The notes below the pieces were generated by a model. It saw nothing but the letters and a program-made list of their open reading frames with translations, was not told the origin of the DNA and did not search any database. A DNA stretch of 64,000 bases from Candidatus Peregrinibacteria bacterium. GTDB lineage: Bacteria > Patescibacteriota > Gracilibacteria > UBA1369 > LOWO2-01-FULL-3. Each line of letters opens with the position of its first letter. Positions within the stretch are counted from its first letter, which is position 1. This document shows, piece by piece, positions 52,993 through 60,583 of this stretch. The translations under genes were made by a program, and so were the position numbers. Location of the stretch: positions 124,001 through 188,000 of the forward strand of contig JABILX010000004.1 of NCBI GenBank assembly GCA_018654255.1. The letters run 5' to 3'.

Positions 52993-54351
52993 ATGAATAC
53001 ATTCGATAAAGTTAAGAAAGTACATTTAATAGGAATTGGAGGAATAGGTGTTAGCACTTTAGCGCAAATTTTCAATGATCAAGGTAAGAAAGTGTCGGGA
53101 TCAGACATGGAAGATTCAGACCATATTACCCAGATGAAAAAAGCAGGAATAAAGATAAAAATAGGTCACAAGGCGACGAACTTACCACAAGGAACGAACC
53201 TAGTCGTCCACTCTTACGCAATCGAAGAAGACAACCCAGAATTACTCAAAGCAAAGAAACAAAAGATAAAAACTCTCACTTATCCAGAAGCAGTGGGTGA
53301 ATTAACAAAAAACTACAGAACAATCGCGATAACAGGAACTCACGGCAAATCAACTGCCACTAGTATGATGGTATTGCTTGCAATAAAGGCAGGGCTCGAT
53401 CCAACAGTTATCCTCGGCACAAAGATGAAAGAGCTCAATAACAAAAACTATAGGATTGGTAAGTCCAATCTTTTAATAGTAGAAGCGTGCGAATTCCGTG
53501 ACGCTTACTTGAATTACAAAATGGAAACTCTTGCGGTGCTGAACGTAGACAGCGACCATCTCGATTATTTCAAAACCCAAGAAAATTACGTAAAATCATT
53601 CGGCAAAGCTTGTAAGAAAGTAAAAAAAGCAGGCCTTGTGTTGATAGACGCAGACGATGAATTTTCGAAAGGGATAGATAAACAAGCAAAAGCAAAGGCG
53701 GTAAAAATAACAAGCAACAAAAAACTCAAAGGCAAGAAAAACCACTTCTACCTACAAAACCACCTTCTCAAAATCAACGACAAATCTATAAAAATAAACC
53801 CCAAGGTGCCAGGCACCTTCAATATAAGGAATGCAGCATTCGTAGCTGCAATAGGGGAGCACTTAGGGCTTTCAAACAGAAAAATAGAAACTGGGATAGG
53901 TGCTTTCAAAGGATGTTGGCGCAGAATGGAACTCAAGAAGATTAAGTCAAAAGGATTCGACTTCTATGACGATTACGCCCACCTCCCATTAGAGATAGAC
54001 GTAACCCTCCAGGCAATCAAAGAAACCTTCCCAAAAAAGAAACTCCTGGCCGTTTTCCAACCTCATCAGTTTGTGAGAATCAAAAACTACCTCGAGGAAT
54101 TTGGATCAGCGTTCTCGGCCGCAGACGAAGTTCTCATCCCAGACATCCTTCGTAACAGGGATACCAAGGAACAAATGGAATTAATCCAAACCCAAGAACT
54201 AATAGATGAAATAAAGAAGCACAAGAAAAAAGTTCATCACTCTACGGATGTGAAAAACACAGCGAAATGGATAAAAAAGAATGGAAAGAAATACGGCATC
54301 ATAGTGGCTATGGGATCAGGGGATATCAAGAAACTATACAAGTATATCTAG
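52993..54351 (+). CDS. murC: UDP-N-acetylmuramate--L-alanine ligase
   Basis: MurC adds the first amino acid to UDP-MurNAc in peptidoglycan synthesis. The 452-residue protein has the N-terminal Rossmann motif HLIGIGGIGVSTLA, the ATP loop GTHGKSTA, EACEFRDAYLNY, DSDHLDYF and the C-terminal DDYAHLPLEI and FQPHQFVR. All Mur-ligase domains are present. The only other visible Mur-pathway members are indirect (M23, 3D enzymes), so the rest of the pathway is elsewhere. Confidence 0.95.
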   Translation: MNTFDKVKKVHLIGIGGIGVSTLAQIFNDQGKKVSGSDMEDSDHITQMKKAGIKIKIGHKATNLPQGTNLVVHSYAIEEDNPELLKAKKQKIKTLTYPEAVGELTKNYRTIAITGTHGKSTATSMMVLLAIKAGLDPTVILGTKMKELNNKNYRIGKSNLLIVEACEFRDAYLNYKMETLAVLNVDSDHLDYFKTQENYVKSFGKACKKVKKAGLVLIDADDEFSKGIDKQAKAKAVKITSNKKLKGKKNHFYLQNHLLKINDKSIKINPKVPGTFNIRNAAFVAAIGEHLGLSNRKIETGIGAFKGCWRRMELKKIKSKGFDFYDDYAHLPLEIDVTLQAIKETFPKKKLLAVFQPHQFVRIKNYLEEFGSAFSAADEVLIPDILRNRDTKEQMELIQTQELIDEIKKHKKKVHHSTDVKNTAKWIKKNGKKYGIIVAMGSGDIKKLYKYI

Positions 54352-54359
54352 TCTGGACC

Positions 54360-54387
54360 TTGACTTAAGTCTGAAAAGTGGTAGTAT
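54360..54387 (+). promoter_or_regulatory. Promoter of the 54.4-kb gene pair
   Basis: TTGACT, 16 bases, TAGTAT. It covers an upstream GTG of the reading frame, so ATG 54420 (leader about 26 bases) is the likely start. Confidence 0.45.
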
Positions 54388-54419
54388 GCAGTACTCTAAA
54401 TATTTACCAATTATTTGAG

Positions 54420-54773
54420 ATGCCAGAATTTGAAACAAACATCTTTGGGCAACGAGCTACGATAGAGTACGAAATCCGTGATAGTGCAAAAGTGCGCGCA
54501 AACGCATCTAGAACACCTAGGATGGATGTTCGTGTATCAAGGGTAGATGGAATCAACCCAGAAAGTATAAACAAGAGAACAAAAGCTCGCATACAAGCCG
54601 CAATAAGGAAAGACATGGGATTTGATGGCCAGTTGATTGCATCATGGGAGAGAGATATCCAGGGAAGCAGAATTCATTCATATCATGTAGTTGACAATGA
54701 TGGTGATACAGAAACAACGATAGGAGAAATAAGAAGTCTATTTGGAACTCAACCTATACAATCAACAGAATAA
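54420..54773 (+). CDS. Hypothetical protein, first of a pair
   Basis: A protein of 117 residues from ATG 54420 (MPEFETNIFGQ). It seems soluble, with mixed charge and beta-alpha character (RATIEYEIRDSAKVRAN; INKRTKARIQAAIRKDMGFDG). I do not recognise the family. A GTG at 54378 would extend it, but the promoter overlaps there. The next gene begins two bases after its stop, so the pair is probably cotranslated and functionally linked. Confidence 0.62.
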   Translation: MPEFETNIFGQRATIEYEIRDSAKVRANASRTPRMDVRVSRVDGINPESINKRTKARIQAAIRKDMGFDGQLIASWERDIQGSRIHSYHVVDNDGDTETTIGEIRSLFGTQPIQSTE

Positions 54774-54775
54774 TA

Positions 54776-55165
54776 ATGACTATGGAAAGAATGATAGACA
54801 TAGACGTTGATATAGAAGGACCACTAAACAAGTGTCTATTCAGGCAACCTGGTGAAGATGAAGATCACCTAGAAAGACATATTGTAATCGGGCCAAAAGA
54901 TGCTCCAGGATTGGTTTCAGCAAACATAAGATCAGGTACAATATATGTATTAATAGGTCCGACTAGAAAAGATGGTGTATGCGAAATACACGGAATAAAA
55001 GTTCTGCAAGAACGCACGAGAGGAGAAACAGAACTATGTGCTGAAACAGATATAGACATGGACAAAAAAAACGATCTCGTACTTAGGGAAGTAGGAAAGA
55101 AAGTCATTAAAACCCTTCACTGTCTTTGGGCCGGCACAAGACAATCTAAAGCCTCTTCCAAATAG
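54776..55165 (+). CDS. Hypothetical protein, second of a pair
   Basis: A 129-residue soluble protein with alternating acidic beta strands (MIDIDVDIEGPL, IYVLIGPTRKDGVCEIHGIKV, CAETDIDMD) and a C-terminal helix. No motif is recognised. The start may be ATG 54776 or the ATG two codons later. The 3' end overlaps cysS by 20 bases on the opposite strand. Its pairing with the preceding small gene is the only functional clue. Confidence 0.6.
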   Translation: MTMERMIDIDVDIEGPLNKCLFRQPGEDEDHLERHIVIGPKDAPGLVSANIRSGTIYVLIGPTRKDGVCEIHGIKVLQERTRGETELCAETDIDMDKKNDLVLREVGKKVIKTLHCLWAGTRQSKASSK

Positions 55166-56504
55166 TCCCGTTAGAAGTATCTTCTAATTCAATCCCTTTT
55201 TTAAGTAAATCATTTCTGATCTGATCAGCTTTTTCAAAATCTTTTTCTTTGCGGGCGTCTTCACGATCCTTGATCAAGCTTTCAATTTCCGAATCCAAAC
55301 TATCTTCTTCAACAAAAATCACACCAAAAACCTGATCCATAGCCTCCAAAGCCTTCAAAATAGGCTCCTTCTTATAATCAGTATCGAAACCAACGTATTT
55401 AATCAAATCAAACAAAGCCGCCAAACCTCCCGAAGTATCAAAATCATTATCCATCGCTTCCTCAAATTTTTCTACAAAAGGCTCAAGATCAAAGTCCATA
55501 GATCCACCATCAGAAACCTTCAAATTCCTAACAAAATCATGAATTCTAGCCAACCCAGCTTTAGCCTGCTCGAGCAGATCATCCGAAAACTCAATAGGAT
55601 TCGCGTAATGTGTTTGTAAAAACATCAGTCGAACCACGCGACCATCGTACTTCGACAAAATATCCTTCAGGGTAGCAAAATTCCCCAAACTCTTACTCAT
55701 CTTCTCCTTGTCCACAGTTATAAATCCGTTGTGCATCCAGTATTGAGCAAAAGACCCTTCTCCAAAAACCGACTCGCTCTGCGCAATCTCGCATTCGTGA
55801 TGGGGGAATGTAAGATCCCCACCTCCACCATGTATATCAAATTTCTCACCAAGTAACTTCCAAGACATCGCACTACATTCCAAATGCCAACCAGGACGAC
55901 CATCTCCCCAAGGAGAAGGCCAGTGTGGTTCTCCCTCTTTTGCAAATTTCCAAACAACAAAATCATAAGGATTTTTTTTGGCTTCATTCTCAGCAACACG
56001 AGCTCCAATCCTTAGATCCTCTAATTTCTGGCCAGACAATTTTCCGTAAGTAGCCGATTTTGAAACATCGAAATAAACACCATCTCCTTCTATCACATAA
56101 GTTACTCCAGCTTTTTCCATCCGACCTACAAATTCGACCATCTCATCAATGTAAGAAGTAGCCATAGGTGCCTCGTCAGCAACAAGCACTCCCAAAGAAG
56201 CATAATCCCTATCATACTCAGCAATGACCCTCTCAGCTAATTCAGGAACCATCACGCCTTCTTCACGAGCCCTATTTATCATCTTATCGTCAATATCCGT
56301 ATAATTAGAAACAAATTTTACGTCGTAATCGCGATACATCAAATATCTCCTAATCACATCGAAACAAACCGCACTCCTTCCATGTCCCAAGTGGGCAACG
56401 TCATAAACGGTAGGCCCGCAAACATACATAGAAACAGAGCCTTTCCTCAAGGGCTTGAACTCCTCTTTCTTCCCAGTCAGTGTGTTTTTGATTTTCAAGG
56501 TCAT
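55146..56504 (-). CDS. cysS: Cysteinyl-tRNA synthetase
   Basis: CysRS, 452 residues, class I. It has VCGPTVYDVAHLGHGRSAV (HIGH motif with the zinc-binding Cys), WHLECSAMS and HHECEIAQSE (zinc ligands), KMSKSLGN (KMSKS) and a DALR-type C-terminal helix bundle. The ATG overlaps the TGA stop of yggT (ATGA), implying translational coupling. It ends in TAG within the convergent hypothetical gene. Confidence 0.96.
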   Translation of the reverse strand: MTLKIKNTLTGKKEEFKPLRKGSVSMYVCGPTVYDVAHLGHGRSAVCFDVIRRYLMYRDYDVKFVSNYTDIDDKMINRAREEGVMVPELAERVIAEYDRDYASLGVLVADEAPMATSYIDEMVEFVGRMEKAGVTYVIEGDGVYFDVSKSATYGKLSGQKLEDLRIGARVAENEAKKNPYDFVVWKFAKEGEPHWPSPWGDGRPGWHLECSAMSWKLLGEKFDIHGGGGDLTFPHHECEIAQSESVFGEGSFAQYWMHNGFITVDKEKMSKSLGNFATLKDILSKYDGRVVRLMFLQTHYANPIEFSDDLLEQAKAGLARIHDFVRNLKVSDGGSMDFDLEPFVEKFEEAMDNDFDTSGGLAALFDLIKYVGFDTDYKKEPILKALEAMDQVFGVIFVEEDSLDSEIESLIKDREDARKEKDFEKADQIRNDLLKKGIELEDTSNGTIWKRL

Positions 56505-56806
56505 ATTCCTGCAATTAATTGAACTAAAAAAGAAGTAAGTAAACTAATTCCCACCAATGCAATCAATGGAGAGAGGTCTATCATTCCAATTTTATGAGGC
56601 AATTTCTTGATGAGATTCATGATAGGGTCAGTTGCGCTGTTTATAATCTGTGTAAGTTTGCCAGGAGGACCTCCACCAGCAACCACAAACCAAGATAAGA
56701 TTACTCGAATAAAAATCGCATAAGTCAGCAAATTCCCCAAGACATTTACAAAATTAGCCAAAAATATTTTCAATTGAATGATATTCATCGAAAAAGATAT
56801 TACCAC
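56501..56806 (-). CDS. YggT-family membrane protein
   Basis: A 101-residue protein with two hydrophobic regions (LLTYAIFIRVILSWFVV; LSPLIALVGISLLTSFLVQLI) around the conserved GGGPPGKLTQIINSATDPIMNLIKK, the YggT hallmark. Family members (also called CcmB-like or YlmG) relate to cell division or chloroplast nucleoid partition. The frame starts at GTG 56806, overlapping the preceding gene; ATG 56788 is an alternative. Its TGA stop overlaps the cysS start, one of only two TGA stops in the window. Confidence 0.85.
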   Translation of the reverse strand: MVISFSMNIIQLKIFLANFVNVLGNLLTYAIFIRVILSWFVVAGGGPPGKLTQIINSATDPIMNLIKKLPHKIGMIDLSPLIALVGISLLTSFLVQLIAGI

Positions 56807-58914
56807 ATCTCCTTTCTTCTAGTCGAGAAATATGTATAGAAAAGCCCGCCAAAGATTGCAGACAAAAACAACCAGACCACTTCAGGACCACTGTCACTAA
56901 CATCCTCACCCATATCATCGAAGTTTTCCCCACCGGCCGTACCTTGCCAAACATCAGTAGTAGATCCTTGCCCAACACCATCAGGATAAGATGAGTTTGG
57001 CGTAGCAGAAACAATATTGCTCAGGTGAGCACTTATATTGCCCTGATTATCAACAGCAGCAACGGCAAAGAAATATTCGGTATCGTTATGTAGATCAGGA
57101 ATAAACCAAGTTGTAGTTGCATCCCAAGTATCAATAACATACATCAGTTGATTCGGAGACAATCCATAAGAAATCCTATAAAACTGAACCGGAGACCCGC
57201 TTGATGGAGGAGTCCAACTAAGAGTGAGTTTGTGATTCCCAGGAATAGCAACCAAGCCAGTAACGTCACCAACAGTAGTTCCACTAAGCAAAGAACTGTT
57301 AGATACGTTCAAGAGATGACTAGCCTCTTCTATATTAGATTCATTTCCCAAAGCATCGACCAATGTAAATTTCAAAGGATAAGTCCCTCCCAGGATTGGA
57401 GCACTAAAAGAAGCAGAATAATATCCATCCTCAGACTCTTCCATTTCAAAAATCGCATTATTTAAATCCAAAAGAACTTGAGTCAAACCAGGCTCAGCGT
57501 ACAAACGAACCTCAGTAGTGCCACCGGAAGAAACTGTATCGGAAGGCAGAATTTCAAGAGATTGTAGGTCTGGAGCAGTCGTATCTACAGTTATTTTAAC
57601 TTTAGGAGATGAAGCGAGTATCGTTCCACTTTGATTAATTATTGCCACATAAAACTCATGACTTCCGTCGGTCATCAAACCAGTTGTATAAGAAAACGTA
57701 CCGGTAGGTGATGCAGAAGCATCCCCGACCTTTATATTATTGTCGTAAATAACTAGGCTGGCACCTGCCGTAGCTGTTCCGGAAATTACTTGCACATTAT
57801 TGCTATAGGTTCCAGGGGTCGGATTTGTAATACTTGCAGCATTGCTTATTCCTGCTTGAGCAGAATTAACGGTAATAGAAGCAGTCCCAAACAGAGTTGG
57901 GTCAGAAACATCTCTAGCTTCTACAACATAAGTTCCGGCGGTAGCAAAAGAAAGAGCCAAAGCAAAAGGATGAGAACCCAGGTTCTCAGATTGATAAGTG
58001 TAATTGTTAGGTAAAGTAACTCCAGTCTGTGACCCTGAAGCTATAGAGAATTGCACAGTACCTGCATAGTCCGTCACAACTTGGTCTGATTCGTCTCTAG
58101 CAGACAAAGTGAAAGATAAAGCCTGTCCAGTATTTACAGATGTAGGGGCATCTTCAAATTTCAAATAAGCAACAGGGCCAGAAGCGGCTCCGACTGCATT
58201 ACCTATAAAAGCCTGCGTATTAGAGAACAACTGCTCATTTGAGTCGAAATAAACCACTTTTGCCCTCTGAGTTAATATCTTATTTGCAGTCAAGTCGTAC
58301 ACAGAATAAGAAGAAACACCACTCTCATCAGAATTCACTGTAAACAAAGACATCCCATTCTGATCGGTGAGATTATTGTCTACAGAGGTTACGTCAGAAC
58401 TTCTGCTAGATATTAATTCGACGACATGCCCAGGAATTGAATTTCCATACATATCCTGTAATCGAACTTCTATTTCTCCATACTCATTGCCGATACGAAC
58501 CACTTGCTCAGAAGGTGTTACCGCAGAATAGACTTCAGACATATCACCAGGAATAACCTGGAAAACATTAGAAGCGCCATACTGAGAAGATCCTTGGTAT
58601 TTTGCAGAAACCTGGTAATCACCAGCTATCCTAGTATGAAAATCATTCAATTCAATCCTCGCAACCCCGTCCAAGCCAGCAGTTGCAGGAAGTTCTACGT
58701 ACAAACCATCAGGTTTGACCACCTTGAATACCAAAGAGGAAGACGCGGAAACCACAGATGATTCCAACGTAGTGGGGAAGCCAGAGACAGTATCTGAACC
58801 AGAAACAGCCAGTTGATCCCCATAAGATTCAAAATCATAAGCAAAAGCTGTTGAAGCCAAAGAGGCACCAATAGCCACACCAATCAATAATTTTTTAAAT
58901 ATAGTATCTATCAT
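56800..58914 (-). CDS. Large secreted Ig-like/FN3 surface protein with C-terminal membrane anchor
   Basis: A 704-residue protein: signal peptide (about 1-25), several Ig-like or invasin-type beta domains (about 35-420, with VVRIGNEYGEIEVRLQDMYGN and VSYSVYD-type patterns), a cadherin-like segment (APDLQSLEILPSD), an FN3 domain (about 560-650, GNHKLTLSWTPPSSG, TEYFFAVAAVDNQGN) and a C-terminal membrane helix followed by RRKEMW. The ending (acidic patch, GPEVVW, helix, basic tail) resembles a sorting or anchor signal, though no LPxTG is seen. Role: adhesion or contact. It has a leaderless promoter divergent from the PKD-7TM operon. Confidence 0.78.
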   Translation of the reverse strand: MIDTIFKKLLIGVAIGASLASTAFAYDFESYGDQLAVSGSDTVSGFPTTLESSVVSASSSLVFKVVKPDGLYVELPATAGLDGVARIELNDFHTRIAGDYQVSAKYQGSSQYGASNVFQVIPGDMSEVYSAVTPSEQVVRIGNEYGEIEVRLQDMYGNSIPGHVVELISSRSSDVTSVDNNLTDQNGMSLFTVNSDESGVSSYSVYDLTANKILTQRAKVVYFDSNEQLFSNTQAFIGNAVGAASGPVAYLKFEDAPTSVNTGQALSFTLSARDESDQVVTDYAGTVQFSIASGSQTGVTLPNNYTYQSENLGSHPFALALSFATAGTYVVEARDVSDPTLFGTASITVNSAQAGISNAASITNPTPGTYSNNVQVISGTATAGASLVIYDNNIKVGDASASPTGTFSYTTGLMTDGSHEFYVAIINQSGTILASSPKVKITVDTTAPDLQSLEILPSDTVSSGGTTEVRLYAEPGLTQVLLDLNNAIFEMEESEDGYYSASFSAPILGGTYPLKFTLVDALGNESNIEEASHLLNVSNSSLLSGTTVGDVTGLVAIPGNHKLTLSWTPPSSGSPVQFYRISYGLSPNQLMYVIDTWDATTTWFIPDLHNDTEYFFAVAAVDNQGNISAHLSNIVSATPNSSYPDGVGQGSTTDVWQGTAGGENFDDMGEDVSDSGPEVVWLFLSAIFGGLFYTYFSTRRKEMW

Positions 58915-58920
58915 CTTAGA

Positions 58921-58949
58921 ATTTTACCGTAAAACAACCTAATAATCAA
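58921..58949 (-). promoter_or_regulatory. Leaderless promoter of the Ig/FN3 gene
   Basis: Minus strand TTGATT, 17 bases, TAAAAT, then exactly six bases and ATG 58914. Confidence 0.65.
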
Positions 58950-58996
58950 TTAGCCAAGACACCGCTGTCGAACCTGTCAATGTAGATATTTTAGGT

Positions 58997-59025
58997 TTGA
59001 TAATAAGTCTGATTTTTGATAAATT
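58997..59025 (+). promoter_or_regulatory. Leaderless promoter of the PKD-7TM/ATP-grasp operon
   Basis: TTGATA, 17 bases, TAAATT, then exactly six bases and ATG 59032. Confidence 0.6.
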
Positions 59026-59031
59026 GATCAT

Positions 59032-60573
59032 ATGATTAAATCAAAGCTCATAGTTGGATTATTATCCATCGGACTGTTATTTTCAATGAATATTGCTTTT
59101 GCAGTAGAGGACAACAGCCCAACGTTGTTGGAGGGGATTATAACTGCAGAAGACACGGTTGCAGTTAAAAGGAGTACTATATTGGATGCCTCTCAAAGCT
59201 TCCTCTCAGATCCTGGCTCAAATTACAGTTACGAGTGGGATTTTGGCGACGGCAATAAAAACGAGGGAGTCGAGGTCTTACATGCATACAAAGATCCGGG
59301 GAGATACACGGTTACTCTAGATATACATAATGAAAACGAAAGTACGACAGTCCAAAAAGAAGTGTTTGTATTCAAGAAGTTAATACTTCTTCTAACAGAT
59401 TCAGACGAAGACAAGGCTCAAATAGAAGCAATAAGAAGTTATGCGGAAAAACAGGGAGTTTTTGTGAAGATAATAGAAAGTTTCGGAAGCGCATCAGAAT
59501 TCATATCAGAAGAAGTCCTGACTAAAACACTTATAGAATCGACTTCATATATTCAAAAGTCGTTACAGATAGTTATATGGACAAAAGAAAACGCAGGCAT
59601 GAACGCTTTTTCTAGGTATATCCAAGAAATAAAAGAAACTAATCCCGTTAATTTCTCTCAAAAATCAGTTGTAGTCATAACAGATGATCCATCTGATTAT
59701 ACAAACAGAGTAAAAAGGCAGTACGAGATAGTGTCTCCAAAAAACATAATCTTAGTTCAAGAAGCAGGAATATATCAACTTATAGATAATTTTACTTCAA
59801 GCGATTTTACGGAGAGTTTGGATACGAAGGGTTATGACTACGAAGTGATAACGGAAGGTAGCTTCAAGCTAAGACCATGGAATTTCATGTCGTATTCTGT
59901 AGCACAATTAGTAGAGAAAGGGATCCCAGACAATACAATAGCTCTTTTACTTCTGCTCCCGATAATAGCGACCGTAGTAGCCTTGATGAAACAAGTTGTG
60001 GGACTAACAACCATGGGAATATATACGCCTACCATTATAACTTTATCGTTCCTGATTATAGGTCCCTATTTCGGACTGTTGACACTCTTGATGGTGCTAG
60101 TCGTGGGAGCCTTAGCAAGACGCTTGCTGAAAAAAGTCCGACTACTTTTTATTCCAAAAATGGCGATAGTATTAACAGTAGTAGCGATAACCCTATTCTT
60201 GGTTTTAATAATAAGTATGTCTCTCGGGATATTCAATGCAACATTCTTCTCATTAGCAATATTCCCAATGGTGATATTGAGTACCTTGGTAGAGAAATTT
60301 GTAAGTATCAAAACAGAGAAAGGATTGATATCAGCAACCGTATTGATGTCCGAGACAATAGTAGTTTCATTAATTGCATTTATTGTTGCTGGCGGAGAAA
60401 TGGACTTAGGATTTGTGACAATTCAATGGGGCTTCTTTAGGGCATTAATGCTTAATTACCCAGAATTAATATTTGCCTTACTTGTTGTAAATATATTACT
60501 CGGTAGATGGAGCGGCTTAAGGGTTCTAGAATTTATCAGATTTAGAGAAATTCTAAGACACATAGAAGAATAA
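59032..60573 (+). CDS. PKD domain plus 7TM_transglut-family membrane protein
   Basis: A 513-residue protein with a signal peptide (1-24), a PKD domain (about 35-112; YEWDFGDGN at 67-75, HAYKDPGRYTVTL), an alpha/beta domain (about 115-270; LILLLTDSDEDKAQ, SVVVITDDPSDY) and a seven-helix membrane domain (about 300-495). The membrane part carries the signature VGLTTMGIYTPTIITLSF and the following PKMAIVLTVV of the family named 7TM-transglut (PF14402). In known members a dead transglutaminase precedes the helices. Here PKD and an alpha/beta domain replace it. The family is usually encoded next to an ATP-grasp ligase, as is true here: the next gene starts 10 bases later. Confidence 0.82.
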   Translation: MIKSKLIVGLLSIGLLFSMNIAFAVEDNSPTLLEGIITAEDTVAVKRSTILDASQSFLSDPGSNYSYEWDFGDGNKNEGVEVLHAYKDPGRYTVTLDIHNENESTTVQKEVFVFKKLILLLTDSDEDKAQIEAIRSYAEKQGVFVKIIESFGSASEFISEEVLTKTLIESTSYIQKSLQIVIWTKENAGMNAFSRYIQEIKETNPVNFSQKSVVVITDDPSDYTNRVKRQYEIVSPKNIILVQEAGIYQLIDNFTSSDFTESLDTKGYDYEVITEGSFKLRPWNFMSYSVAQLVEKGIPDNTIALLLLLPIIATVVALMKQVVGLTTMGIYTPTIITLSFLIIGPYFGLLTLLMVLVVGALARRLLKKVRLLFIPKMAIVLTVVAITLFLVLIISMSLGIFNATFFSLAIFPMVILSTLVEKFVSIKTEKGLISATVLMSETIVVSLIAFIVAGGEMDLGFVTIQWGFFRALMLNYPELIFALLVVNILLGRWSGLRVLEFIRFREILRHIEE

Positions 60574-60583
60574 TTTTTACCTT

